Shown here one piece after another: positions 37,301 to 49,100 of a DNA stretch of 64,000 bases; the stretch's first letter is position 1, and each line of letters begins with the position of its first letter. The stretch is from Amycolatopsis australiensis. Lineage in GTDB: Bacteria > Actinomycetota > Actinomycetes > Mycobacteriales > Pseudonocardiaceae. The notes below the pieces were generated by a model. That model was not told the DNA's origin. It ran no database searches and was given only the letters and a program-made list of their open reading frames with translations. The position numbers and the translations under genes are program-made. The stretch is taken from assembly GCF_900119165.1 (NCBI RefSeq), contig NZ_FPJG01000006.1, positions 7,106,001 through 7,170,000 of the forward strand. The letters run 5' to 3'.

Positions 37301-40300
37301 GCAGCCGAGCACGGCGTCACCGTCTTCGATGGCCTGCCGCAGCACGTCGAGCGCACGGTCCGGGGCCATCTCCGGGATGCCGTGCCGCCGGGCGAGCTCG
37401 CCGATGCCCGACTCGGCCATGCCCGCGCCCGCCCAGGTGCCCCAGGCGATCGAGGTCGCGGGCACGCCCTCGGCGCGCAGCGCCTGGGCGTAGGCGTCGA
37501 GGAACGCGTTGCCAGGGGCGTAGTTGCCCTGCCCGGACGCGCCGAAGGTGCCGGCCATCGACGAGAAGAACACCAGGGCCGAGAGCGGGTGTCCGGCGGT
37601 CAGTTCCCGCAGGTTCACCGCGCCGCGCAGCTTGGGGGCGAGCACCCGGCCGATCCGGTCGGCGGTGAGCGCGTCGACGAAACCGTCGTCGAGGGCCGCG
37701 GCGGTGTGGAAGACCGCGGAGAGCGGTCCGGCGTCGGCGATCACGGCGGCGAGGGCGTCCCGGTCGGCGACGTCGCAGGCGGCGATCGTCACGCGCGTCC
37801 CCGACGCGGCCAGTTCCGCGCGGAGCTCTTCGGCGCCGGGCGCTTCCGGGCCGCGGCGGCTCAGCAGCACAACGTGCTCGGCACCGTCGGCGGCCAACCG
37901 GCGGGCGACGTGGGCGCCGAGCGCGCCGAGACCGCCGGTGACCAGCACGGTCCCGGACGGCCGCCAGCGTGCGGGTGCCGGCCCGGTCCGCGGGGCGCGG
38001 ACGAGCCGGCGGCCGAACAGCCCGGACGCGCGCACGGCGAGCTGGTCCTCGCCGCTCGCACCGGCCAGCGCGGCCACGAGCAGGGCGTCGACGTCGGCGT
38101 CACCGGCGGGCAGGTCGACGAGACCGCCCCAGCGCTCGGGGTGCTCCAGGCCCGCCACGCGCCCGAAGCCCCAGACAAGGGCCTGTTCCGGGTGGGCGAC
38201 GGTCTCGTCCGGAATGGCCGCGACGGCACCGCGGGTCAGGCACCACAGCGGCGCGGTGACCCGGGCGTCACCGAGTGCCTGCACGGCGGCGACCGTGCCG
38301 GTCAGCCCGGTCGCGGAGACGACGCCCGCCGGGGTGGTGCCGTCCAGAGCCTCGACGACGCGCCCGGCCAGTCCGGCCCGGTCCTCGCCGGGAGCCGTCC
38401 CGACCCGGACGACCGCGGCTCCGGCGCCGGTCAGTGCGGCGGTGGCCCGGGCAGGCAGGTCGCCGCCGTCGTCGAGCACGAGCCAGGTACCGGACGGCCG
38501 GGCGGCCGGGGTGCCGAGGCTCTTCCAGGTGATCCGGTAGCGCCAGCCGTCGACGAGCGAGCCGTCCCGGCGCTCGCGGTGCCACGCGGACAGCGCCGGC
38601 ACGACGGCCTGGAGGGGCTCACTGCCGGCCAGGCCGAGGGTGTCCGCGAGGGCGGTGAGGTCGGCGCGTTCGACGGCGTCCCAGAACGGCGCGTCGGCCG
38701 TGGTCTCCGTGGTTTTCCTGGTCTCGATCCAGAACCGCCGTCGCTGGAAGGCGTAGGTGGGCAGGTCGACCCGCCGGCCGGGGGTGAGTTCCTCCCAGGC
38801 GACCGGGACGCCCCGGACGTAGGCCTCGCCGAACGCGGTGTACAGCTGCCGCAGGTCGCCGTGGTCGCGGCGCAGCGTCGGCACCACCGTGCCCGAGGTT
38901 TCGAGGTCGTCGAGGGTCTGCCGGAGGCCCACGGTGAGAACCGGGTGCGCTGAACTCTCGACGAACACCGCGTGCCCGGCCGTGATCGCGGCCCTGGTTG
39001 CCTGCTCGAACTTCACCGTGGCCCGGAGGTTGCGGTACCAGTAGTCGGCGGTCAGCTCGGCCGTGTCGATCGCTTCGCCGGTCAGCGTCGAGAAGAAGAC
39101 CGTGTCCACGCTGGACGGACTGACCGGGGCCAGGTCGCTCAAGATCCGCTCGCGGATCGCCTCGACCTGAGGCGAATGTGATGCGTAATCCACCGGCACC
39201 CGACGGACACGGACGCCTTCGGCTTCCCAGGCCGCCTGCGCCTCGTCGAGAGCGGTGATCTCGCCGGAGACCACGGTCGCCGACGGGCCGTTCACCGCCG
39301 CCACACCCAACCGCGGATCCAGCCCGGCTTCGATTTCGGCCACCGGCAGCGGAACAGACAGCATTCCGCCTGTACCCGCCAGGTCGGTGATCGCCTTCGC
39401 CCGCAAGGCAACCACGCGAGCGCCGTCTGTTGTGGACAGTGCTCCGGCGACCACCGCGGCGGCGATCTCACCCTGGGAGTGACCGATCACCGCGGCCGGC
39501 TCGACCCCCGCCGACCGCCAGAGCTCAGCGAGACTCACCATCACCGCCCACAGCAGCGGCTGCACCACATCGACCCGCTCCAGTACCGAGGGGTCATCGG
39601 AACGCGCCACTTCGGTGAGCGACCAGTCCACAAAGCAGGACAGGGCGGCTTCGCACTCCGCCCACCTCGCCGCGAACACCTCCGAGGAATCGAGGAGCTC
39701 GACCGCCATGCCGACCCACTGCGCACCCTGGCCCGGGAACACCAGCACGGGACCCGCGCCGAGCTCGGCGACGACACCGGAGGCCGCGCCGGGCCCGCCG
39801 GCGGCCACGGCGGCCACCTCGGCCAGCAGTTCGGCCCGGTCCGCGCCGACGACCACGGCCCGGTGGTCCAGCGCGGCACGGGTGGTGGCAAGCGAGAACC
39901 CGACATCGGAGGGCGAGGAGGCCAGGGATCCGAACGCGGCGAGCCGCCCGGCCTGCGCCCGCAGCCCGGCCGCGGACTTCGCCGACAGCACCCACGGCAC
40001 CACCGGCGAACCAGCCTCGACGCGCTCGACCGGCCCGGCGGCCTCGGCAATACCGGCAGCACCGGCCAACCCGACCGACCCAGCCCGCTTGGCGCCCTGG
40101 GGCAGCTCGGCGGCACCAGCCGGCCCGGCGCCCTCGAGCAACTCGGCGGCCCTGGTCGGCCCAAGAGCCCCGGCAGCACCGGCCAGCTCATCCGCCGGTG
40201 CCTCCTCGAGAATCACGTGCGCGTTCGTCCCGCTGACACCGAACGCCGACACGCCCGCCCGCCGGGTCCGCTCGCCCTGGGGCCACGGTTGGGCCTCCGT

Positions 40301-41542
40301 CAGCAGCTCGACCGCTCCCGCCGACCAGTCCACCTGCGACGATCGCGTCTGCGCGTGGAGGGTCTTCGGCAGCCTGCCGTTCCGCAGCGCCAGCACCACC
40401 TTCATCACGCCGGCCACACCGGCCGCGGCCTGGGTGTGGCCGATGTTCGACTTGATCGAACCCAGCCACAGCGGCCGGTCGCGGTCCTGGCCGTAGGTGG
40501 CCAGCAATGCCTGTGCCTCGATCGGGTCGCCCAGGCGGGTGCCGGTTCCGTGGGCCTCCACCGCGTCGACCTCGTCGGCCGTCAAGCGCGCGTTGGCCAG
40601 TGCCTGGCGGATCAGCCTCTGCTGCGAGGGGCCGTTCGGCGCGGTGAGCCCGTTCGACGCGCCGTCCTGGTTGACCGCCGATCCGCGGACCACGGCCAGC
40701 ACCGGGTGGCCGTTGCGCCGGGCGTCCGACAACCGCTCGACCAGCAGCAGACCGACGCCTTCGCCCCAGCCCGTGCCGTCCGCCTCGTCGGCGAAGGCCT
40801 TGCAGCGGCCGTCGGCGGCCAGCCCGTTCTGCTCGGTGAACGCCACGAAGGTTCCGGGCGTCGACATCACCGTCACCCCGCCCGCCAGCGCCAGCGAACA
40901 CTCGCCGGAGCGGAGCGACTGCACCGCCATGTGCAGGGCCACCAGCGAAGACGAACACGCCGTGTCCACCGTCACCGCCGGGCCCTCCAGCCCGAACAGG
41001 TACGACAGCCGGCCGGACACCACGCTGGCCGCGACCGAGGTGCCGCCGAACAACGCGGTGTCGTCCGCCGCGTTGGCCAGCAGGTGTGTGTAGTCCTGGC
41101 CGTTGCTGCCCGCGAACACGCCGGTGCGGCTGCCGCGCAGCGAAAGCGGGTCGATCCCGGCCCGCTCGAACGCCTCCCACGCCGTCTCCAGCAGCAGCCG
41201 CTGCTGGGGATCCATGGACAGCGCCTCGCGCGGCGAAATGCCGAACAGCTCGGGATCGAAGCGGGGCGCGTCGTGGACGAACCCGCCGACGCGCACGTAG
41301 CTGCCCGGCGCGTCCGCCCAGCCGCGGTCCGCCGGGAAGGCGCTCATCGCGTCGCCGCCGGAATCCAGCAGCCGCCACAGGTCTTCCGGTGTGTCGGCGC
41401 CGCCGGGGAACCGGCAGCTCATGGCGACGACGGCGATCGGCTCGGCGTCCTTGGCCTCGTAGTACCGAAGCCGCTGGTGCGCGTCCTGCAGGTCGGCCGT
41501 CGCCCGCTTCAGGAAGTGCCGGAGCTTTTCTTCGTTGGTCAT
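23753..41542 (-). CDS. Type I PKS gene D, four modules of KS-AT-KR-ACP
   Basis: A 5929-residue subunit with four successive ketoreducing modules and no DH. KS Cys are 196, 1720, 3159 and 4554. AT Ser are 689 (GHSQG with YASH at 786, methylmalonyl) and 2158, 3597 and 4993 (GHSIG with HAFH, malonyl). KR Tyr are 1341, 2775, 4163 and 5646, all with LDD (B-type). ACP Ser are 1504, 2931, 4328 and 5813. The N-terminus [19 protein letters not shown] and the C-terminus [13 protein letters not shown] are docking elements. The expected product segment is one CH(OH)-CH(CH3) followed by three CH(OH)-CH2 units, a 1,3-polyol. The ATG at 41542 is preceded by GAGGA seven bases upstream, a good ribosome site. 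Oddities: an Ala/Gly-rich repeat lengthens the first KS-AT linker, a 36-bp duplication sits in the fourth KR linker, and modules 3 and 4 look like a recent duplication. The 143-bp gap after the stop is the longest in the window. Confidence 0.98.
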   Translation of the reverse strand: MTNEEKLRHFLKRATADLQDAHQRLRYYEAKDAEPIAVVAMSCRFPGGADTPEDLWRLLDSGGDAMSAFPADRGWADAPGSYVRVGGFVHDAPRFDPELFGISPREALSMDPQQRLLLETAWEAFERAGIDPLSLRGSRTGVFAGSNGQDYTHLLANAADDTALFGGTSVAASVVSGRLSYLFGLEGPAVTVDTACSSSLVALHMAVQSLRSGECSLALAGGVTVMSTPGTFVAFTEQNGLAADGRCKAFADEADGTGWGEGVGLLLVERLSDARRNGHPVLAVVRGSAVNQDGASNGLTAPNGPSQQRLIRQALANARLTADEVDAVEAHGTGTRLGDPIEAQALLATYGQDRDRPLWLGSIKSNIGHTQAAAGVAGVMKVVLALRNGRLPKTLHAQTRSSQVDWSAGAVELLTEAQPWPQGERTRRAGVSAFGVSGTNAHVILEEAPADELAGAAGALGPTRAAELLEGAGPAGAAELPQGAKRAGSVGLAGAAGIAEAAGPVERVEAGSPVVPWVLSAKSAAGLRAQAGRLAAFGSLASSPSDVGFSLATTRAALDHRAVVVGADRAELLAEVAAVAAGGPGAASGVVAELGAGPVLVFPGQGAQWVGMAVELLDSSEVFAARWAECEAALSCFVDWSLTEVARSDDPSVLERVDVVQPLLWAVMVSLAELWRSAGVEPAAVIGHSQGEIAAAVVAGALSTTDGARVVALRAKAITDLAGTGGMLSVPLPVAEIEAGLDPRLGVAAVNGPSATVVSGEITALDEAQAAWEAEGVRVRRVPVDYASHSPQVEAIRERILSDLAPVSPSSVDTVFFSTLTGEAIDTAELTADYWYRNLRATVKFEQATRAAITAGHAVFVESSAHPVLTVGLRQTLDDLETSGTVVPTLRRDHGDLRQLYTAFGEAYVRGVPVAWEELTPGRRVDLPTYAFQRRRFWIETRKTTETTADAPFWDAVERADLTALADTLGLAGSEPLQAVVPALSAWHRERRDGSLVDGWRYRITWKSLGTPAARPSGTWLVLDDGGDLPARATAALTGAGAAVVRVGTAPGEDRAGLAGRVVEALDGTTPAGVVSATGLTGTVAAVQALGDARVTAPLWCLTRGAVAAIPDETVAHPEQALVWGFGRVAGLEHPERWGGLVDLPAGDADVDALLVAALAGASGEDQLAVRASGLFGRRLVRAPRTGPAPARWRPSGTVLVTGGLGALGAHVARRLAADGAEHVVLLSRRGPEAPGAEELRAELAASGTRVTIAACDVADRDALAAVIADAGPLSAVFHTAAALDDGFVDALTADRIGRVLAPKLRGAVNLRELTAGHPLSALVFFSSMAGTFGASGQGNYAPGNAFLDAYAQALRAEGVPATSIAWGTWAGAGMAESGIGELARRHGIPEMAPDRALDVLRQAIEDGDAVLGCIAIDWDRYYVAYTARSATKLFDEIPEVRRLTAPAAEVDGGWAARLAGRDRAGQLRLLTELVGVQVATVLGYASGGSVRDDQAFTDVGFDSVTAVELRNRLTAVTGLKLPATLVFDHPTPSALAKHLRDRLAGAEDRSPSDAAPAPVADEPIAIVAMACRFPGGVESPEQLWALLAEGREGIGPFPADRGWDSDGEGGFLTDAAGFDAGFFGISPREALAMDPQQRLLLEVAWETLEQAGIDPAALRGSRTGVFAGTNGQDYVSLTAHTTEDIAGYIGTGNTASVLSGRISYAFGFEGPTVTVDTACSSSLVAMHLAAQALRLGECRLALAGGATVMATPALFGEFSKQGGVAADNRCKAFSDTADGAGFSEGVGLVLLERLSDAERNGHPVLAVVRGSAVNSDGASNGLTAPNGPSQQRVIRQALANAGLSTQDVDVVEAHGTGTSLGDPIEAQALLATYGQDREHPLLLGTVKSNLGHTQAAAGVAGVLKVVLALRHGELPRTLHVDAPSSHVDWSAGAVELLTEARPWPAAGRPRRAGVSSFGIGGTNAHLVIEEAPETEPAARPAPGGRVPWVLSAKSEPALRAQAARLRTHLLAEPDLDPRDVGHTLATGRAGLDHRAVVAGDREALLSGLAAVAAGEPAAHVVSGSVKPGRTGFLFSGQGSQVLGMGRDLYGRFPVFAEAFDAVCARLGASLRDVLWGFNAELLNRTVFTQAGLFAVEVALFRLLESFGVRPDVLVGHSIGEFAAAHVAGVLSLDDACALVAARGRLMQALPEGGAMLAVQATPEEIAPVLGDGVALAAVNGPDSVVVSGDVDAVERVAGWAAGRKTRRLKVSHAFHSHRMDPMLAEFAEIASTVEYHEPELPIVSTLTGEPVTEFDARYWVDQVRGTVRFADAVAAAGAGRWVEVGPGAALAGLVEGVAVQRADREGVQAFLTALGRLHTEGVTVDWTSLFGDARHVDLPTYPFEHQRFWLEPAGPALDPVEAEFWATVDREDLTALSGTLALDDEAPLRAVVPALASWWRNRRDGAASRGWGYRFRWQPLPPARATLSGRWLLLSHGDEPDLVAALTADGAEVEHRRVAAGVEPVTADGLAGAVLALGVATTAAALPVIDAPGAKIWAITRGAVSVGDDDALTNPDGAFVWGLGRTAALEYPDRWGGLIDLPPVLGDREAALLAATLSGTEDQVAVRAAGAYARRLVHAAPAGAEDWQPDGTVLITGGTGALGAQVARWAVGLGAGRVVLLSRRGENAPGAGTLRDELVAAGAEVRIAACDVADRAALAEVLATERITAVFHTAAVLDDGVIGGLTPDRLAAVLRPKAVAARVLHETTLDHPVSAFVLFSSLAGALGAPGQGGYAAANAYLDALAEERAQAGLPATSVSWGAWAGDGMAAGGLAGQRVARGGLTPMAAGPALRALRRSLGRDTCPVIADIDWPRFTAGFTAVRPSPALRTVPEARQAPGAGTPAAGLLAGPGAEDRLLELVRGRAAAVLGHDSAAAIAPDTALRDLGFDSLTAVELRNLLGAATGLALPSTVVFDYPTAAALAGHLASELLGTRAGTAVETVAATDEPVAIVGMACRFPGGVASPEDLWDLVAAGGDAMRSFPADRGWDLGKLLGSPGAAGTSATGEGGFVTGATDFDPAFFGISPREALVMDPQQRLLLEASWEVLERAGIDPGTLRGGRVGVFAGTNGQDYAALAGTAPQDAAAFLPTGNTASVLSGRVSYAFGFEGPAVTVDTACSSSLVAMHLAGQALRAGECSLALAGGVSVMATPSAFIGFSRQNGLAADGRCKAFADAADGTGWGEGVGVVLLERLSDAQRNGHRILAVVRGSAVNQDGASNGLTAPNGPAQQRVIRQALASAGLSTTDVDVVEAHGTGTKLGDPIEAQALIATYGQERETPLLLGSVKSNIGHTQAAAGVAGVIKVVQAMRHGVVPKTLHVDRPTSEVDWSAGAVEVLTEARDWPETGRARRAGVSSFGVSGTNAHVIVEAVPATPPEPAVADVVPVAWVLSAKTADALRAQADRLHAHVSAHPGVPAADLGLALAATRAALAERAVVVGDREALSAGLSALAAGEPAANVVSGSVTSGRVGFLFSGQGSQALGMGRDLYGRFPVFAEAFDAVCACLDSSLRDVLWGTDAELLNRTVFAQAGLFAVEVALFRLLESFGVRPDVLVGHSIGEFAAAHVAGVLSLDDACVLVAARGRLMDALPAGGAMLAVQATREEIAPVLGDGVSLAAVNGPDSVVVSGDVEAVERVAEWAADRKTRRLKVSHAFHSHRMDPMLAEFAEIASTVEYHELELPILSTLTGEPVTAFDARYWVDQVRGTVRFADAVAATGAARFVEVGPGAVLAGLVDGVAVQRAGRDGVEAFLTALGRLHTDGVAVDWTPAFPGARPADLPTYAFQHQRFWLDPAPADDWRYRVTWTAIGTTASSPRGRWLLLHADGEGDDVAEALADVTRIAVPAGTGRAALAGRLGGEFDGVVVVLDAVTTAIAVQALGDAGIDARIWAVTRGAVSTGPGDPLTDPGAAMVWGLARTVALEQPDRWGGVVDLPGTLDERAARLLVAALTGAEDQVAVRSSGLFARRLARSASEPGEDWAAGGTVLITGGTGALGAQLAKWAVGRGARRLVLLSRRGDDAPGAAGLRAELAGAEVRIVACDVADRDVLAAALDGEEITAVFHTAGVLDDGILGSLTPDRFETVLAPKAHAARHLHELTAGHPVRTFVLFSSVSGTIGAAGQAAYAAANAYLDALAEHRTQHGLPATSVAWGAWADGGMAASAVVEQRMARGGMHAMAPDRALRELTAVAGAGGAITVADLDWSRFAPAFTTLRPSKLFDGVPEAARALREHRAAPGNAALRARLGEAPEAARPRILLDVVRSQAAAVLGHASADAVSPGAAFRELGFDSLTAVEFRNALGAATGLALPATLIFDHPTPAALAGHLAAELLGTGAGPAVETVAATDEPVAIVGMACRFPGGVSSPEDLWELVASGGDGMGPFPADRGWDLAALAGGGRGTSSVAEGGFVDGAGEFDAGLFGISPREALAMDPQQRLLLEASWDVLERSGFDPTSLRGSRVGVFAGTNGQDYAALMARAPEDAEAYLATGNTASVLSGRISYAFGFEGPAVTVDTACSSSLVAMHWAAQALRAGECSLALAGGVTVMATPSAFIGFSRQNGLAADGRCKAFADAADGTGWGEGVGVVLLERLSDAQRNGHRILAVVRGSAVNQDGASNGLTAPNGPAQQRVIRQALAAAGLSTQDVDVVEAHGTGTKLGDPIEAQALLATYGQERETPVLLGSVKSNIGHTQAAAGVAGVIKVVEAMRHGVAPRTLHVGTPSSHVDWSAGAVEVLTEARDWPETGRARRAGVSSFGISGTNAHVILEQGPAEPAPELEPAAGPWLLSAKTGPALRTRAARLRASLTGRDDLGGVARTLVATRAGLDERAAVLGDGRESLLAGLAALAAGEPAANVVRGRAADGQLGFLFSGQGSQVLGMGHQLHERYPVFAEAFEGVCARLDVELGGSLREVLWGSDAELLNRTVFAQAGLFVVEVALFRLLESFGVAPDVLIGHSIGELAAAHVAGVFSLADACVLVAARGRLMQALPEGGAMLAVQASEVDIQPVLDGVSLAAVNGPDSVVVSGDVEAVEAVAAWAAGRKTNRLKVSHAFHSHRMDPMLAEFGRIAATIAYREPRIPLVSTLTGKPAAGELCSAAYWVDQVRGTVRFADAVAGAVADGVTRFAEVGPGAVLAGLAPGPAVATQRTDRPGAAAFLAALARLHTLGVAVDWRPRFGDRAVRPVDLPGYPFEHERYWLDAPPRRTEPDDTFWAAISGEDMEELAGSLDLDGEVLRKVVPALAGWRRDRAAASGTYRVTWSPVPEPADTVLSGRWLVVGGAPQEAAATVPGHGLVAGEGGSFGGGLVAGDGKPLGDLLAALNRHGAEAVACHLDQLASEINAGPVAGVLVALDAPGLAAVVRILGEAAPGIRCWAVTRAAPAVTAADLPDPAQAAVWGLGRTVALESPARWGGLVDLPATVDEHAGRVLAGVLATGTEDQIAIRRAGLFGRRLTEAPTLPADEWTADGTVLVTGGTGALGARVARWAAGRGARRIVLVSRQGEAAPGAPELRAELVSAGAEVRLAACDVADRDQLAAVLADEEVTAVFHTAGVLDDGIVDGLTPERFAKVFAPKVTGAVLLDELTRAHPVSAFVLFSSIAGTVGGPGQGNYAAANAVLDALAEQRRRAGRPALSVAWGPWAEAGMAASDLVGGRMGRGGVGALDPEAALRVLARAVPVGGSLVVADLDWAKYAPAITAARPSRLFDGIPAARRALAAAAAEPAVAEEPLVARLAGAAPSDRDRIVLDLVRKQAAAVLGHPDADTVPADRPFRELGFDSLTAVEFRNLLAAASGLTLPATVAFDHPTPAALAAALAAELAPDGTSPLDELDRLEAVLAAAEPDDLTRSRVTVRLRALLAGWSGGAGEPPAAAGASEIDSATDEELFALIREDLGQ
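25509..25561 (-). repeat. 36-bp duplication in the KR linker of module D4
   Basis: A 17-bp block (25509-25525) is repeated exactly at 25545-25561, 36 bp away. It adds twelve codons and gives the protein two copies of GLVAG(E/D)G. The insertion lies in the structural half of the KR, and the frame is kept. Confidence 0.7.
28392..32584 (-). other. Module D3: KS-AT(malonyl)-KR(B)-ACP
   Basis: KS Cys 32066-32068; AT Ser 30752-30754 in GHSIGEF; HAFH at 30469 and below; KR LDD and Tyr 29054-29056 in [10 protein letters not shown] Ser 28559-28561. The linker in front of its KS ([16 protein letters not shown]) recurs in front of D4, and the two KSs are near-identical over long stretches. Confidence 0.93.
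32584..36866 (-). other. Module D2: KS-AT(malonyl)-KR(B)-ACP
   Basis: KS Cys 36383-36385; AT Ser 35069-35071 in GHSIGEF; HAFH at 34786 and below; KR LDD and Tyr 33218-33220; ACP Ser 32750-32752. Predicted acetate extension with D-hydroxyl. Confidence 0.93.
36866..41542 (-). other. Module D1: KS-AT(methylmalonyl)-KR(B)-ACP
   Basis: KS Cys 40955-40957; AT Ser 39476-39478, YASH ending near 39187; KR with AALDDGF (LDD kept) and Tyr 37520-37522 in [10 protein letters not shown] Ser 37031-37033 in [10 protein letters not shown]. The only propionate unit of gene D. Its KS-AT linker carries a repetitive Ala/Gly-rich insertion. Confidence 0.93.
40005..40200 (-). repeat. Repeat-rich extension of the KS-AT linker in module D1
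   Basis: About 60 residues rich in Ala, Gly, Glu and Leu ([32 protein letters not shown]) replace the usual 20-30-residue linker end. The DNA block CCGGCAGCACCGGCCA occurs at both 40053-40068 and 40170-40185. KS and AT on either side are normal, so it is probably a tolerated slippage expansion. Confidence 0.7.
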
Positions 41543-41585
41543 CCGCAGGTCCTCTTCCCAGCTTCACCGGCACCGGCGAGCGCGA

Positions 41586-44500
41586 TCACGAGATTCCGAA
41601 TTCCTTGCCCAGCAGCTCGAACATCTCTTCGTCGGTGGCCGACGCGACGTCCTGGACCGCCGACGGTTCGTCGAGGGGCCTGCTGTCCTTCAACGCGGTG
41701 GTGAGTTTCTGCATCCGCAGCACGATCCGGGCGGCCGCCTCGGATCCCGGGACGCCGAGCAGCGCCGCTTCGAGCCGTTCGTAGTCCTCGAGCAGCGCTT
41801 CGGCCGGGTCTCCGCCGAACGCGGCTTCGAGGTGGCCGGCGAGAGCGGTGGCCGTCGGGTGGTCGAACACCGCGGTCGCGGGCAGCGCGACCCCGGTCGC
41901 CGCGGCGAGCCGGTTGCGGAACTCGACCGCGGTCAGCGAGTCGAAGCCCAGGTCGCGGAAGGCCCGGCCGGGCGCGATGGCCCCCGCCGACGCGTGTCCC
42001 AGCGCGGCGGCCGCCTGCGCCCGGACCAGGTCGAGCAGCAGCCGGCCGCGCTCGGCCGCCGACGCGGCACGCAGCCGCTCGGCCTGCGAGCCGGCGTCCG
42101 CCTCGGTGGCCATCGCCTGCGCGGCTTCCGGGACGCCGGTGAGCAGCGGGCTCGGCCGCACGGCGGCGAACGCGGGCGCGAACCGGGGCCAGTCGACGTC
42201 GGCCACGGTCACGGTCCCGGTGGCCGCCATCAGCCTGCCGAGTTCGCGCAGTGCGGCTTCCGGCCGCATGGCGGCGATCCCGCCCCGCTCCACCCGCTCC
42301 GCCGCGGCGCCCGTGGCGGCCATCCCGGCCGCCGCCCACGCGCCCCAGGCGACCGACAGCGCCGGAAGTCCATTGTGGACCCGCTGGTCGGCGAGCGCGT
42401 CGAGGTGGGCGTTGGCGGCCGCGTAGTTGCCCTGCCCGCTCCCGCCGATCGTGGCGGCCAGCGAGGAGAACAGCACGAACGCCGAGACCGGGTGGTCACG
42501 GGTCAGCTCGTCCAGCAGCCGGGCGGCGGTCACCTTGGCCCGGAACACGGTCGCGAACCGCGCCGGCGTGAGCCCGTCGACCACGCCGTCGTCGAGCACG
42601 CCCGCGGTGTGGAAGACCGCGGTGACCCGTTCGCCCGCCAAGACCTCGGCGAGCGCTTCGCGGTCGGCGATGTCGCAGGCGACGATCCGGACGTCGGCCC
42701 CGGACAGCTCGGCCCGCAGTTCCTCGGCGCCGGGAGCGTCAGGCCCGCGGCGGCTGAGGAGGAGCAGCCGGGTGGCGCCCCGCGCCACGGCCCACTTCGC
42801 CACCTCGGCGCCGAGGGCTCCGGTGCCTCCGGTGATCAGGACGGTCCCGTCCGGGGTCCAGTCGCCGCCCGGTACGCCGCCCAGCCGGGTGAGCCGCCGC
42901 CCGCGGACGCCGGATTCGCGCACCACGACCTGGTCTTCGGCGCCGGTGAGCACCCCGGCCAAGCGCGGCCCGGTCCGCTCGTCCAGCTCGGCGGGCACGT
43001 CCACCAGCCCGCCCCAGCGGTCGGGCAGCTCGAGGGCGATCGTCCGGCCCAGCCCCCACACCGCCGCCGCGTCCGGGTCGCCGGGCCCGTCGACGGCCAT
43101 CGCGTCGCGGGTCACCGCCCAGACCCGCGCGGTCACCCCGGCATCGCCGAGCGCCTGCACCGCGGTGGCGGTGTGCACGACGTCGAGGGCCACCAGCACC
43201 CCGGCGTAGTCACCCGCCACGGCCTCGGCCAGCTCGGCTCGGTCGGCCCCCGCCGGAACCACGACCTGACGGACGCCGGCACCCGCGTCCGTCAGCGCGG
43301 TCGCCAGGTCCGCGGACCCGCCGTCGGAAAGCAGCAGCCACTCCCCGGACAGCTCGGCCGCGCGGTCCGGGACCGGCTGCCACGTCGCCCGGTAGCGCCA
43401 GGTGCCCGCCCGAGGGCCGGTGGCCGAGTCCAGCCAGAACCGTTCCCGCTGGAAGGCGTAGGTCGGCAGGTCCACCCGGTTCCGGGCGGTGCCGAGCACT
43501 GGTGCCCAGTCCACGGCGACCCCGTGCACGTGCGCCCGCGCCAAGGCCGTGAGCAGCGTGGCGGTGCCGTCACGGTCCGCCAGCTGGGTCGCCGTGACCA
43601 GCGCGCCGGCCGCGCCCGGCACGCCGTGGGCCGCCGCGGCCAGCACGCCCTGCGGCCCCACCTCGGCGAACCGGGTCACCCCGTCCGCGGCGGCGACGCC
43701 GACCGCGTCGGCGAACCGGACCGTGCCGCGCACCTGGTCCACCCAGTACCCGGCCGAGCACAGTTCGGCGCTCGCGGCCTTCCCGGTGACCGTGGAGACG
43801 ATCGGCAGCCGCGGTTCGTGGTACTCCACAGTGGACGCGACGGCCGCGAACCCGGCCAGCATCGGGTCCATCCGGTGCGAGTGGAACGCGTGCGACACCT
43901 TCAACCGGTTCGTCTTGCGGTCCCCCGCCCACCGGGCGACCGCCTCGACGGCGTCGACGTCCCCGGAGACGACCACGGCTTCGGGGCCGTTGACCGCGGC
44001 CACCGACACCCCGGGCAGCTCCGCGACGACCGGGCCGATGTCCTCTTCGGACGCTTGCACGGCGAGCATGGCCCCGCCTTCGGGCAGCGCCTGCATCAAC
44101 CGGCCCCGCGCGGCCACCAGCACACACGCGTCAGCCAGCGAGAACACCCCGGCCACGTGCGCCGCCGCCAGCTCCCCGATCGAATGTCCGATGAGGACGT
44201 CCGGCCGGACACCGAACGACTCCAGCAACCGGAACAACGCCACCTCGACCGCGAACAACCCGGCCTGCGCGAACACCGTCCGGTTCAGCAGCTCGGCATC
44301 GGAGCCCCACAGCACGTCCCGCACCGGGGAATCCCACCGGGCACACACCTCGTCGAAGGCCTCGGCGAACACCGGGAACCGCTCGTACAGGTCCCGGCCC
44401 ATGCCCAGCGCCTGCGAACCCTGTCCGGAGAACAGGAAGGCCGTCTTGCCCGGCCCGGCCGAGCCGGTCAGCACGCTCGCCGCGGAAGCGCCCGAGGCGA

Positions 44501-46127
44501 CCGCCGCCAGGCCGGCCAGCAGCGCGTCCCGGTCGGCACCGACGACGACGGCACGTTCGTCCAGCGCGGCCCGGCCGGTCAGCAGGGAGTGCGCCACGTC
44601 GGCCCGGTCGAGCCCCGGCGCGGCCAGCAGCCGCTCGCGCAGCCGGCCGGCCTGCGCCCGCAGCGCGGCCGCCGACCGGGCGGACAGCACCAGCGGCACC
44701 GGGCCGGACACGGCGGGCGCGGGCGTCTCGGGCGCCGGGGACGCCGCTTCGAAGACGGCGTGCACGTTGGTGCCGCTGATCCCGAACGAGGACACCGCGG
44801 CCCGGCGGGGTTCGCCGGTGTCCGGCCAGTCCGTGGCCTCGGTGAGCAGCCGCACGGTGCCGTCCGGCCAGTCCACCCGGGTGCTCGGCACGTCGGCGTG
44901 CAGGGTGCGCGGCAGCACGCCGTGGCGCATCGCCTGCACCACCTTGATCACGCTCGCCACGCCGGCCGCGGCCTGGGTGTGGCCGAGGTTGGACTTGACC
45001 GAACCCAGCCACAGCGGGCGCCGCGGGTCGCGGCCCCGGCCGTAGGTGGCGATCAGCGCCTGCGCCTCGATCGGGTCGCCGAGCCGGGTGCCGGTGCCGT
45101 GGGCTTCGACCGCGTCGACCTGGTGGGCCGACAGCCGGGCCGCGGCCAGCGCCTGGGTGATCACCCGCTGCTGGGACGGGCCGTTCGGGGCGGTGAGCCC
45201 GTTCGACGCGCCGTCGGAGTTCATCGCGGAGCCGCGGAGCACGGCCAGCACCGGGTGTCCGTTGCGCCGCGCGTCGGAGAGCCGTTCGAGCAGCAGAATG
45301 CCCGCGCCCTCGGCGAGGCCGAAGCCGTCCGCGCCGTCGCCGAACGCCTTGCACCGGCCGTCCGGCGCGAGCCCGCCCTGCCTGCTGAAGGCGAGGAAGA
45401 CCGCCGGGGTCGGCATCACGGTGACCCCGCCCGCCAGCGCCAGCGAGCACTCCCGCTGGCGCAGGGCGTGCCGGGCCCAGTGCAGGGCGACCAGCGACGA
45501 CGAACACGCCGTGTCCACGGTGGCCGTCGGGCCCTCCAGCCCGAAGGTGTAGGCGAGCCGGCCGGACACCACGCTGGTGGCGTTGCCGGTCAGCAGGTGC
45601 CCTTCCGCGGTCGCGGCCTCCGTGCGGCGGCCGGTGCCGTACCCGCAGGGCGCGGCCCCGACGAAGACCCCGGTGCGGCTGCCGCGTACCGACATCGGAT
45701 CGATGCCGGCGTGCTCGAACGCCTCCCACGAGGTTTCGAGCACGAGCCGCTGCTGCGGGTCCATCGTGATCGCCTCGCGCGGGCTGATGCCGAAGAAGCC
45801 GGCGTCGAACTCCGCGGCGTCGTGCAGGAAGCCGCCGGCCCGCGAGTAGGTGGTGCCGGGCTTGTCCGGCGCGGCCCCGGGCGCGAGCAGCGCGTCGAGG
45901 TCCCAGCCCCGGTCGCCCGGCAGGTCGGTGACGGCGTCACCGCCCGCCGCCACCAGGTCCCACAGGCTGTCCGCCGACGTGATCCCGCCGGGGTACCGGC
46001 AGCCGATCCCGATGACGGCGATCGGCTCGGCGTCGCGTTCTTCGAATTCGCGCACCCGCCGGTTGGCTTCGCGCAGTTCGGTGGTGGCCCGCCGGAGGTA
46101 GTCGCGCAGGGTGCCGTTGTCCGTCAT
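41586..46127 (-). CDS. Type I PKS gene C, single module KS-AT-KR-ACP
   Basis: A 1513-residue monomodular PKS. It opens with an N-terminal docking helix ([19 protein letters not shown]). The KS active Cys is 208 (45504-45506). The AT has Ser649 in GHSIG and the HAFH motif at residue 746, so malonyl-CoA is predicted. The B-type KR (LDD, Tyr1235 in GNYAAAN) predicts a D-beta-hydroxyl. The ACP Ser is 1397, and the tail ends in a docking segment ([13 protein letters not shown]). I chose the ATG at 46127 because it overlaps the stop of gene B by four bases and gives exactly the family's docking N-terminus. The frame is open further upstream to 46928, but that extension would be antisense-like Arg-rich sequence read across gene B and is not real. 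The stop is followed after 43 bp by gene D. The KS is the most divergent of the window around its GVFVG motif ([10 protein letters not shown]), as expected if it accepts the product of the only DH-ER-KR module. Confidence 0.97.
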   Translation of the reverse strand: MTDNGTLRDYLRRATTELREANRRVREFEERDAEPIAVIGIGCRYPGGITSADSLWDLVAAGGDAVTDLPGDRGWDLDALLAPGAAPDKPGTTYSRAGGFLHDAAEFDAGFFGISPREAITMDPQQRLVLETSWEAFEHAGIDPMSVRGSRTGVFVGAAPCGYGTGRRTEAATAEGHLLTGNATSVVSGRLAYTFGLEGPTATVDTACSSSLVALHWARHALRQRECSLALAGGVTVMPTPAVFLAFSRQGGLAPDGRCKAFGDGADGFGLAEGAGILLLERLSDARRNGHPVLAVLRGSAMNSDGASNGLTAPNGPSQQRVITQALAAARLSAHQVDAVEAHGTGTRLGDPIEAQALIATYGRGRDPRRPLWLGSVKSNLGHTQAAAGVASVIKVVQAMRHGVLPRTLHADVPSTRVDWPDGTVRLLTEATDWPDTGEPRRAAVSSFGISGTNVHAVFEAASPAPETPAPAVSGPVPLVLSARSAAALRAQAGRLRERLLAAPGLDRADVAHSLLTGRAALDERAVVVGADRDALLAGLAAVASGASAASVLTGSAGPGKTAFLFSGQGSQALGMGRDLYERFPVFAEAFDEVCARWDSPVRDVLWGSDAELLNRTVFAQAGLFAVEVALFRLLESFGVRPDVLIGHSIGELAAAHVAGVFSLADACVLVAARGRLMQALPEGGAMLAVQASEEDIGPVVAELPGVSVAAVNGPEAVVVSGDVDAVEAVARWAGDRKTNRLKVSHAFHSHRMDPMLAGFAAVASTVEYHEPRLPIVSTVTGKAASAELCSAGYWVDQVRGTVRFADAVGVAAADGVTRFAEVGPQGVLAAAAHGVPGAAGALVTATQLADRDGTATLLTALARAHVHGVAVDWAPVLGTARNRVDLPTYAFQRERFWLDSATGPRAGTWRYRATWQPVPDRAAELSGEWLLLSDGGSADLATALTDAGAGVRQVVVPAGADRAELAEAVAGDYAGVLVALDVVHTATAVQALGDAGVTARVWAVTRDAMAVDGPGDPDAAAVWGLGRTIALELPDRWGGLVDVPAELDERTGPRLAGVLTGAEDQVVVRESGVRGRRLTRLGGVPGGDWTPDGTVLITGGTGALGAEVAKWAVARGATRLLLLSRRGPDAPGAEELRAELSGADVRIVACDIADREALAEVLAGERVTAVFHTAGVLDDGVVDGLTPARFATVFRAKVTAARLLDELTRDHPVSAFVLFSSLAATIGGSGQGNYAAANAHLDALADQRVHNGLPALSVAWGAWAAAGMAATGAAAERVERGGIAAMRPEAALRELGRLMAATGTVTVADVDWPRFAPAFAAVRPSPLLTGVPEAAQAMATEADAGSQAERLRAASAAERGRLLLDLVRAQAAAALGHASAGAIAPGRAFRDLGFDSLTAVEFRNRLAAATGVALPATAVFDHPTATALAGHLEAAFGGDPAEALLEDYERLEAALLGVPGSEAAARIVLRMQKLTTALKDSRPLDEPSAVQDVASATDEEMFELLGKEFGIS
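41586..46127 (-). other. Module C: KS-AT(malonyl)-KR(B)-ACP
   Basis: KS Cys 45504-45506; AT Ser 44181-44183, HAFH at 43890-43892 and below; KR LDD and Tyr 42423-42425; ACP Ser 41937-41939. Adds an acetate unit and leaves a D-configured hydroxyl on the carbon supplied by module B3. Confidence 0.93.
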
Positions 46128-49100
46128 GAAGACCTGCCCAGTTCGCTGTCGAGCACTTCGAAGAGTTCGTCGTCGCCGGCCAGCTCGAGGTCGTCGCCGG
46201 GTGCGCCGTCGCCGGACCGGAGGCCGGTCCAGCCGCGGACGAGTGCGCGCAGCCGCGCGGTGACGCTGTCGGCCGCCAGTTCGTCGGCGGCGACCGCGGC
46301 GGCCCCGTCGGCGTCGAGCCCGGCGAGCGTGGCTTCCAGCCGCCCGAGCTCGTCGAGCAGCGCGACCACGGGCCGCGGGGCGCCGCCGTCGCCCAGCAGC
46401 TCGTGCAGCCGGGCGGCCACCGCCGCCGAGGTCGGGTAGTCGAAGATCACCGTGGCGGGCAGCCGCAGGCCGGTCGCGGCCGTGAGCCGGTTGCGCAGTT
46501 CGACCGCGGTCAGCGAGTCGAAGCCGAGCTCGCTCAGGGCCCGCTCCGGCTCGATCGCGGCGGCGGACTCGTGGGCGAGCACCGTCGCCACGTGGCCGCG
46601 CACCAGGTCGAGGAGGAACCGGTCGCGGTCGTCGGCGGGGATCGCCTCGAACCGCTGCGCGAACGACGGCCCGGTCTCCTCGCCCGCGGCCACCACCCGG
46701 CGGGGGCCGGCCGGCACCAGTCCGCGCAGCACCGCGGGGACCGCGGCCCGCGACCGCAGGGCGGCGAGGTCGAGGTCGACCGGCACCACGGCCGGTTCGG
46801 CGGCGCGCAGCCCGGCGTCGAACAGCGCCAGAGCGTCCTCTGTGGACAGTGGTCGGATGCCGCCGCGCGACAGCCGCGCCCGGTCGGCCCCGGCCAGGTG
46901 CCCGGTCATCCCGCTGGCTTCGGCCCACAGTCCCCAGGCCAGCGACGTCGCCGGCAGCCCGTGTGCCCGGCGGTGCCGGGCCAGGGCGTCCAGGAACGCG
47001 TTCGCGGCCGCGTAAGCCGGTTGCCCGGCGCTGCCGAAGGTGCCCGCTCCTCCGGAGAATAGGACGAAGGCGGCGACGTCACCACACAGCTCGTGCAGGT
47101 TCAGTGCCGCATCGACCTTCGGCCGCAGGACCGCGGTCAGCCGGTCCGGGGTCACCGACTCGAGCACGCCGTCGTCGAGCACCCCGGCCGCGTGGACCAC
47201 GGCCGAAAGCTCGCGACCGGCGATGACCTGTTCCAGGGCGTCCCGGTCGGCCGCGTCGCAGGCGACGATCTCGGTTCGGGCGCCCAGCAGTTCCAGTTCC
47301 TCCCGCAGTTCGTCCGCGCCGGGTGCGTCCGGGCCGCGACGGCTCAGCAGCAGCAGGTCCCGTACCCCGTGCGTGGAGACCAGGTGCCGCGCCAGCAGCG
47401 CGCCCAGGGTGCCGATGCCGCCGGTGACCAGGACCGTGCCGTCGGCGAGGCCGGCCGGGATGCGCAGGACGAGCTTGCCGACGTGCTTGGCCTGGCTCAT
47501 CGTCCGGAAGACGTCCCGCGCCTCGGTGATGTCCCGCACCGAAACCGGCAGCGGCCGCAGCACCCCGCGTTCGAACAGCGCGGTGAGCTCGGAAAGCATC
47601 TCGGCCAGCCGGTCGGGGGAGGCCTCGATGAGGTCGAACGCCTCATACCGGACGCCGGGGTACTCCTTGGCGACCAGCTCCGGGTCGCGGACGTCGTTCT
47701 TGCCCATCTCGACGAACCGGCCACCCCGCGGCAACAGACGCAGGGACGCATCCACGAACTCACCGGTGAGCGCGTCCAGCACCACATCGACCCCGGCACC
47801 ACCGGTGGCCGCCAGGAACTCGAACTCGAAGTCCAACGTCCGCGAAGACGCCAGCCGCTCCTCCGCGATCCCCACCGCCGGCCACTTCGCCGGACTCGCC
47901 GTCCCGAACACCGTGGCACCCAGGTGCCCGGCGATCTGCACCGCGGCCATGCCCACGCCACCGGCGGCCGCGTGCACCAGCACGGACTCGCCTTCGCGGA
48001 CGCCGGCCAGGTCGTTCAGCGCGTACCACGCGGTCAGGAACGCCACCGGAACCGAAGCCGCCGTCTCGAACGACCAGCCCGCCGGCAGCACGGCCATCGC
48101 CCGCCGGTCCGCCACGGCGACCGGCCCGAGCGCGCCGTTGAACAAGCCGAAGACCCGGTCCCCCGGCGCCAGGTCGGTGACCGCCGCACCGGTCTCCAGG
48201 ACCACGCCGGCGCCCTCGGCGCCCATCGGCACCGGGTCGGGATACATCCCGAGCCCGATCAGCACGTCCCGGAAGTTCACCCCGACCGCGCGCAGCCCGA
48301 CCCGGACTTCGTTGTCCCGCAACGGGCGCCCGGCGTCCGGGTGGCCGATTAGGGCCAGGTTCTCCAGCGTCCCCGCCGCGGTGACGTCGAGCCGCCACGG
48401 TCCGGCCGGCGGCCGGAGGTCGTCCGGGGCGGTGCGGGCCAGCCGCGGCACGAACACCTCGCCGCCGCGGACGGCCAGCTGGGGTTCGTCGAGCGCGACG
48501 ACCGACGGCAGCACTTCGGGGAGCACCGCTTCGGCGTCGACGTCCAGCAGCGCCAGCCGGCCGGGGTGCTCGGCCTGCGCCGACCGCAGCAAACCCCAGA
48601 CGGGCGACTCCGCCACCCCGGCGACCGGGTCGTCCCGGCGGACGCCGACCGCGTCCCGGGTGACGACCAGGAGCCGGGCCCCGGCGGCTTGCTCGGCGGC
48701 GAGCCAGTTTTGCACCGTGGTGAGCGTGGCCGTCAGCCCCGCGCGGACCTCGGCCGCCGTCAGGCCGGCTCGCGGTACCTCGGTGACGAGGACGTCGGCC
48801 GCGGCTTCGCCGAGCATCGCCCAGGTGCGGCCGCCGGTGCCCGGCTCGACGCGGTGCCACCCGACGGCGAACAGCGAGCCACGGCGCGCCGCGTCGAACC
48901 GGGCCGCCGAAACCGGCCGGGAGACCAGGGAATCGATCGTCGCGACCGGGGCGCCCGTGTCGTCGGCGACGGTCAGCGAGATCGCCTCCTCGCCGACCCG
49001 CGAGAGCCGCACCCGCAGTGCGGTCGCGCCGATCGCGGTCAACGTGACGCCGCTGAAGGCGAACGGGAGCCGCCCGACGGCCTCGGCCTCGGTGGTTTCC

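Noticed and set aside
46128..46928. Upstream extension of gene C to a start at 46928
   Set aside because: The extra 267 residues are Arg-rich out-of-frame sequence over the end of gene B. The ATG at 46127 overlaps the gene B stop and gives a proper docking helix.
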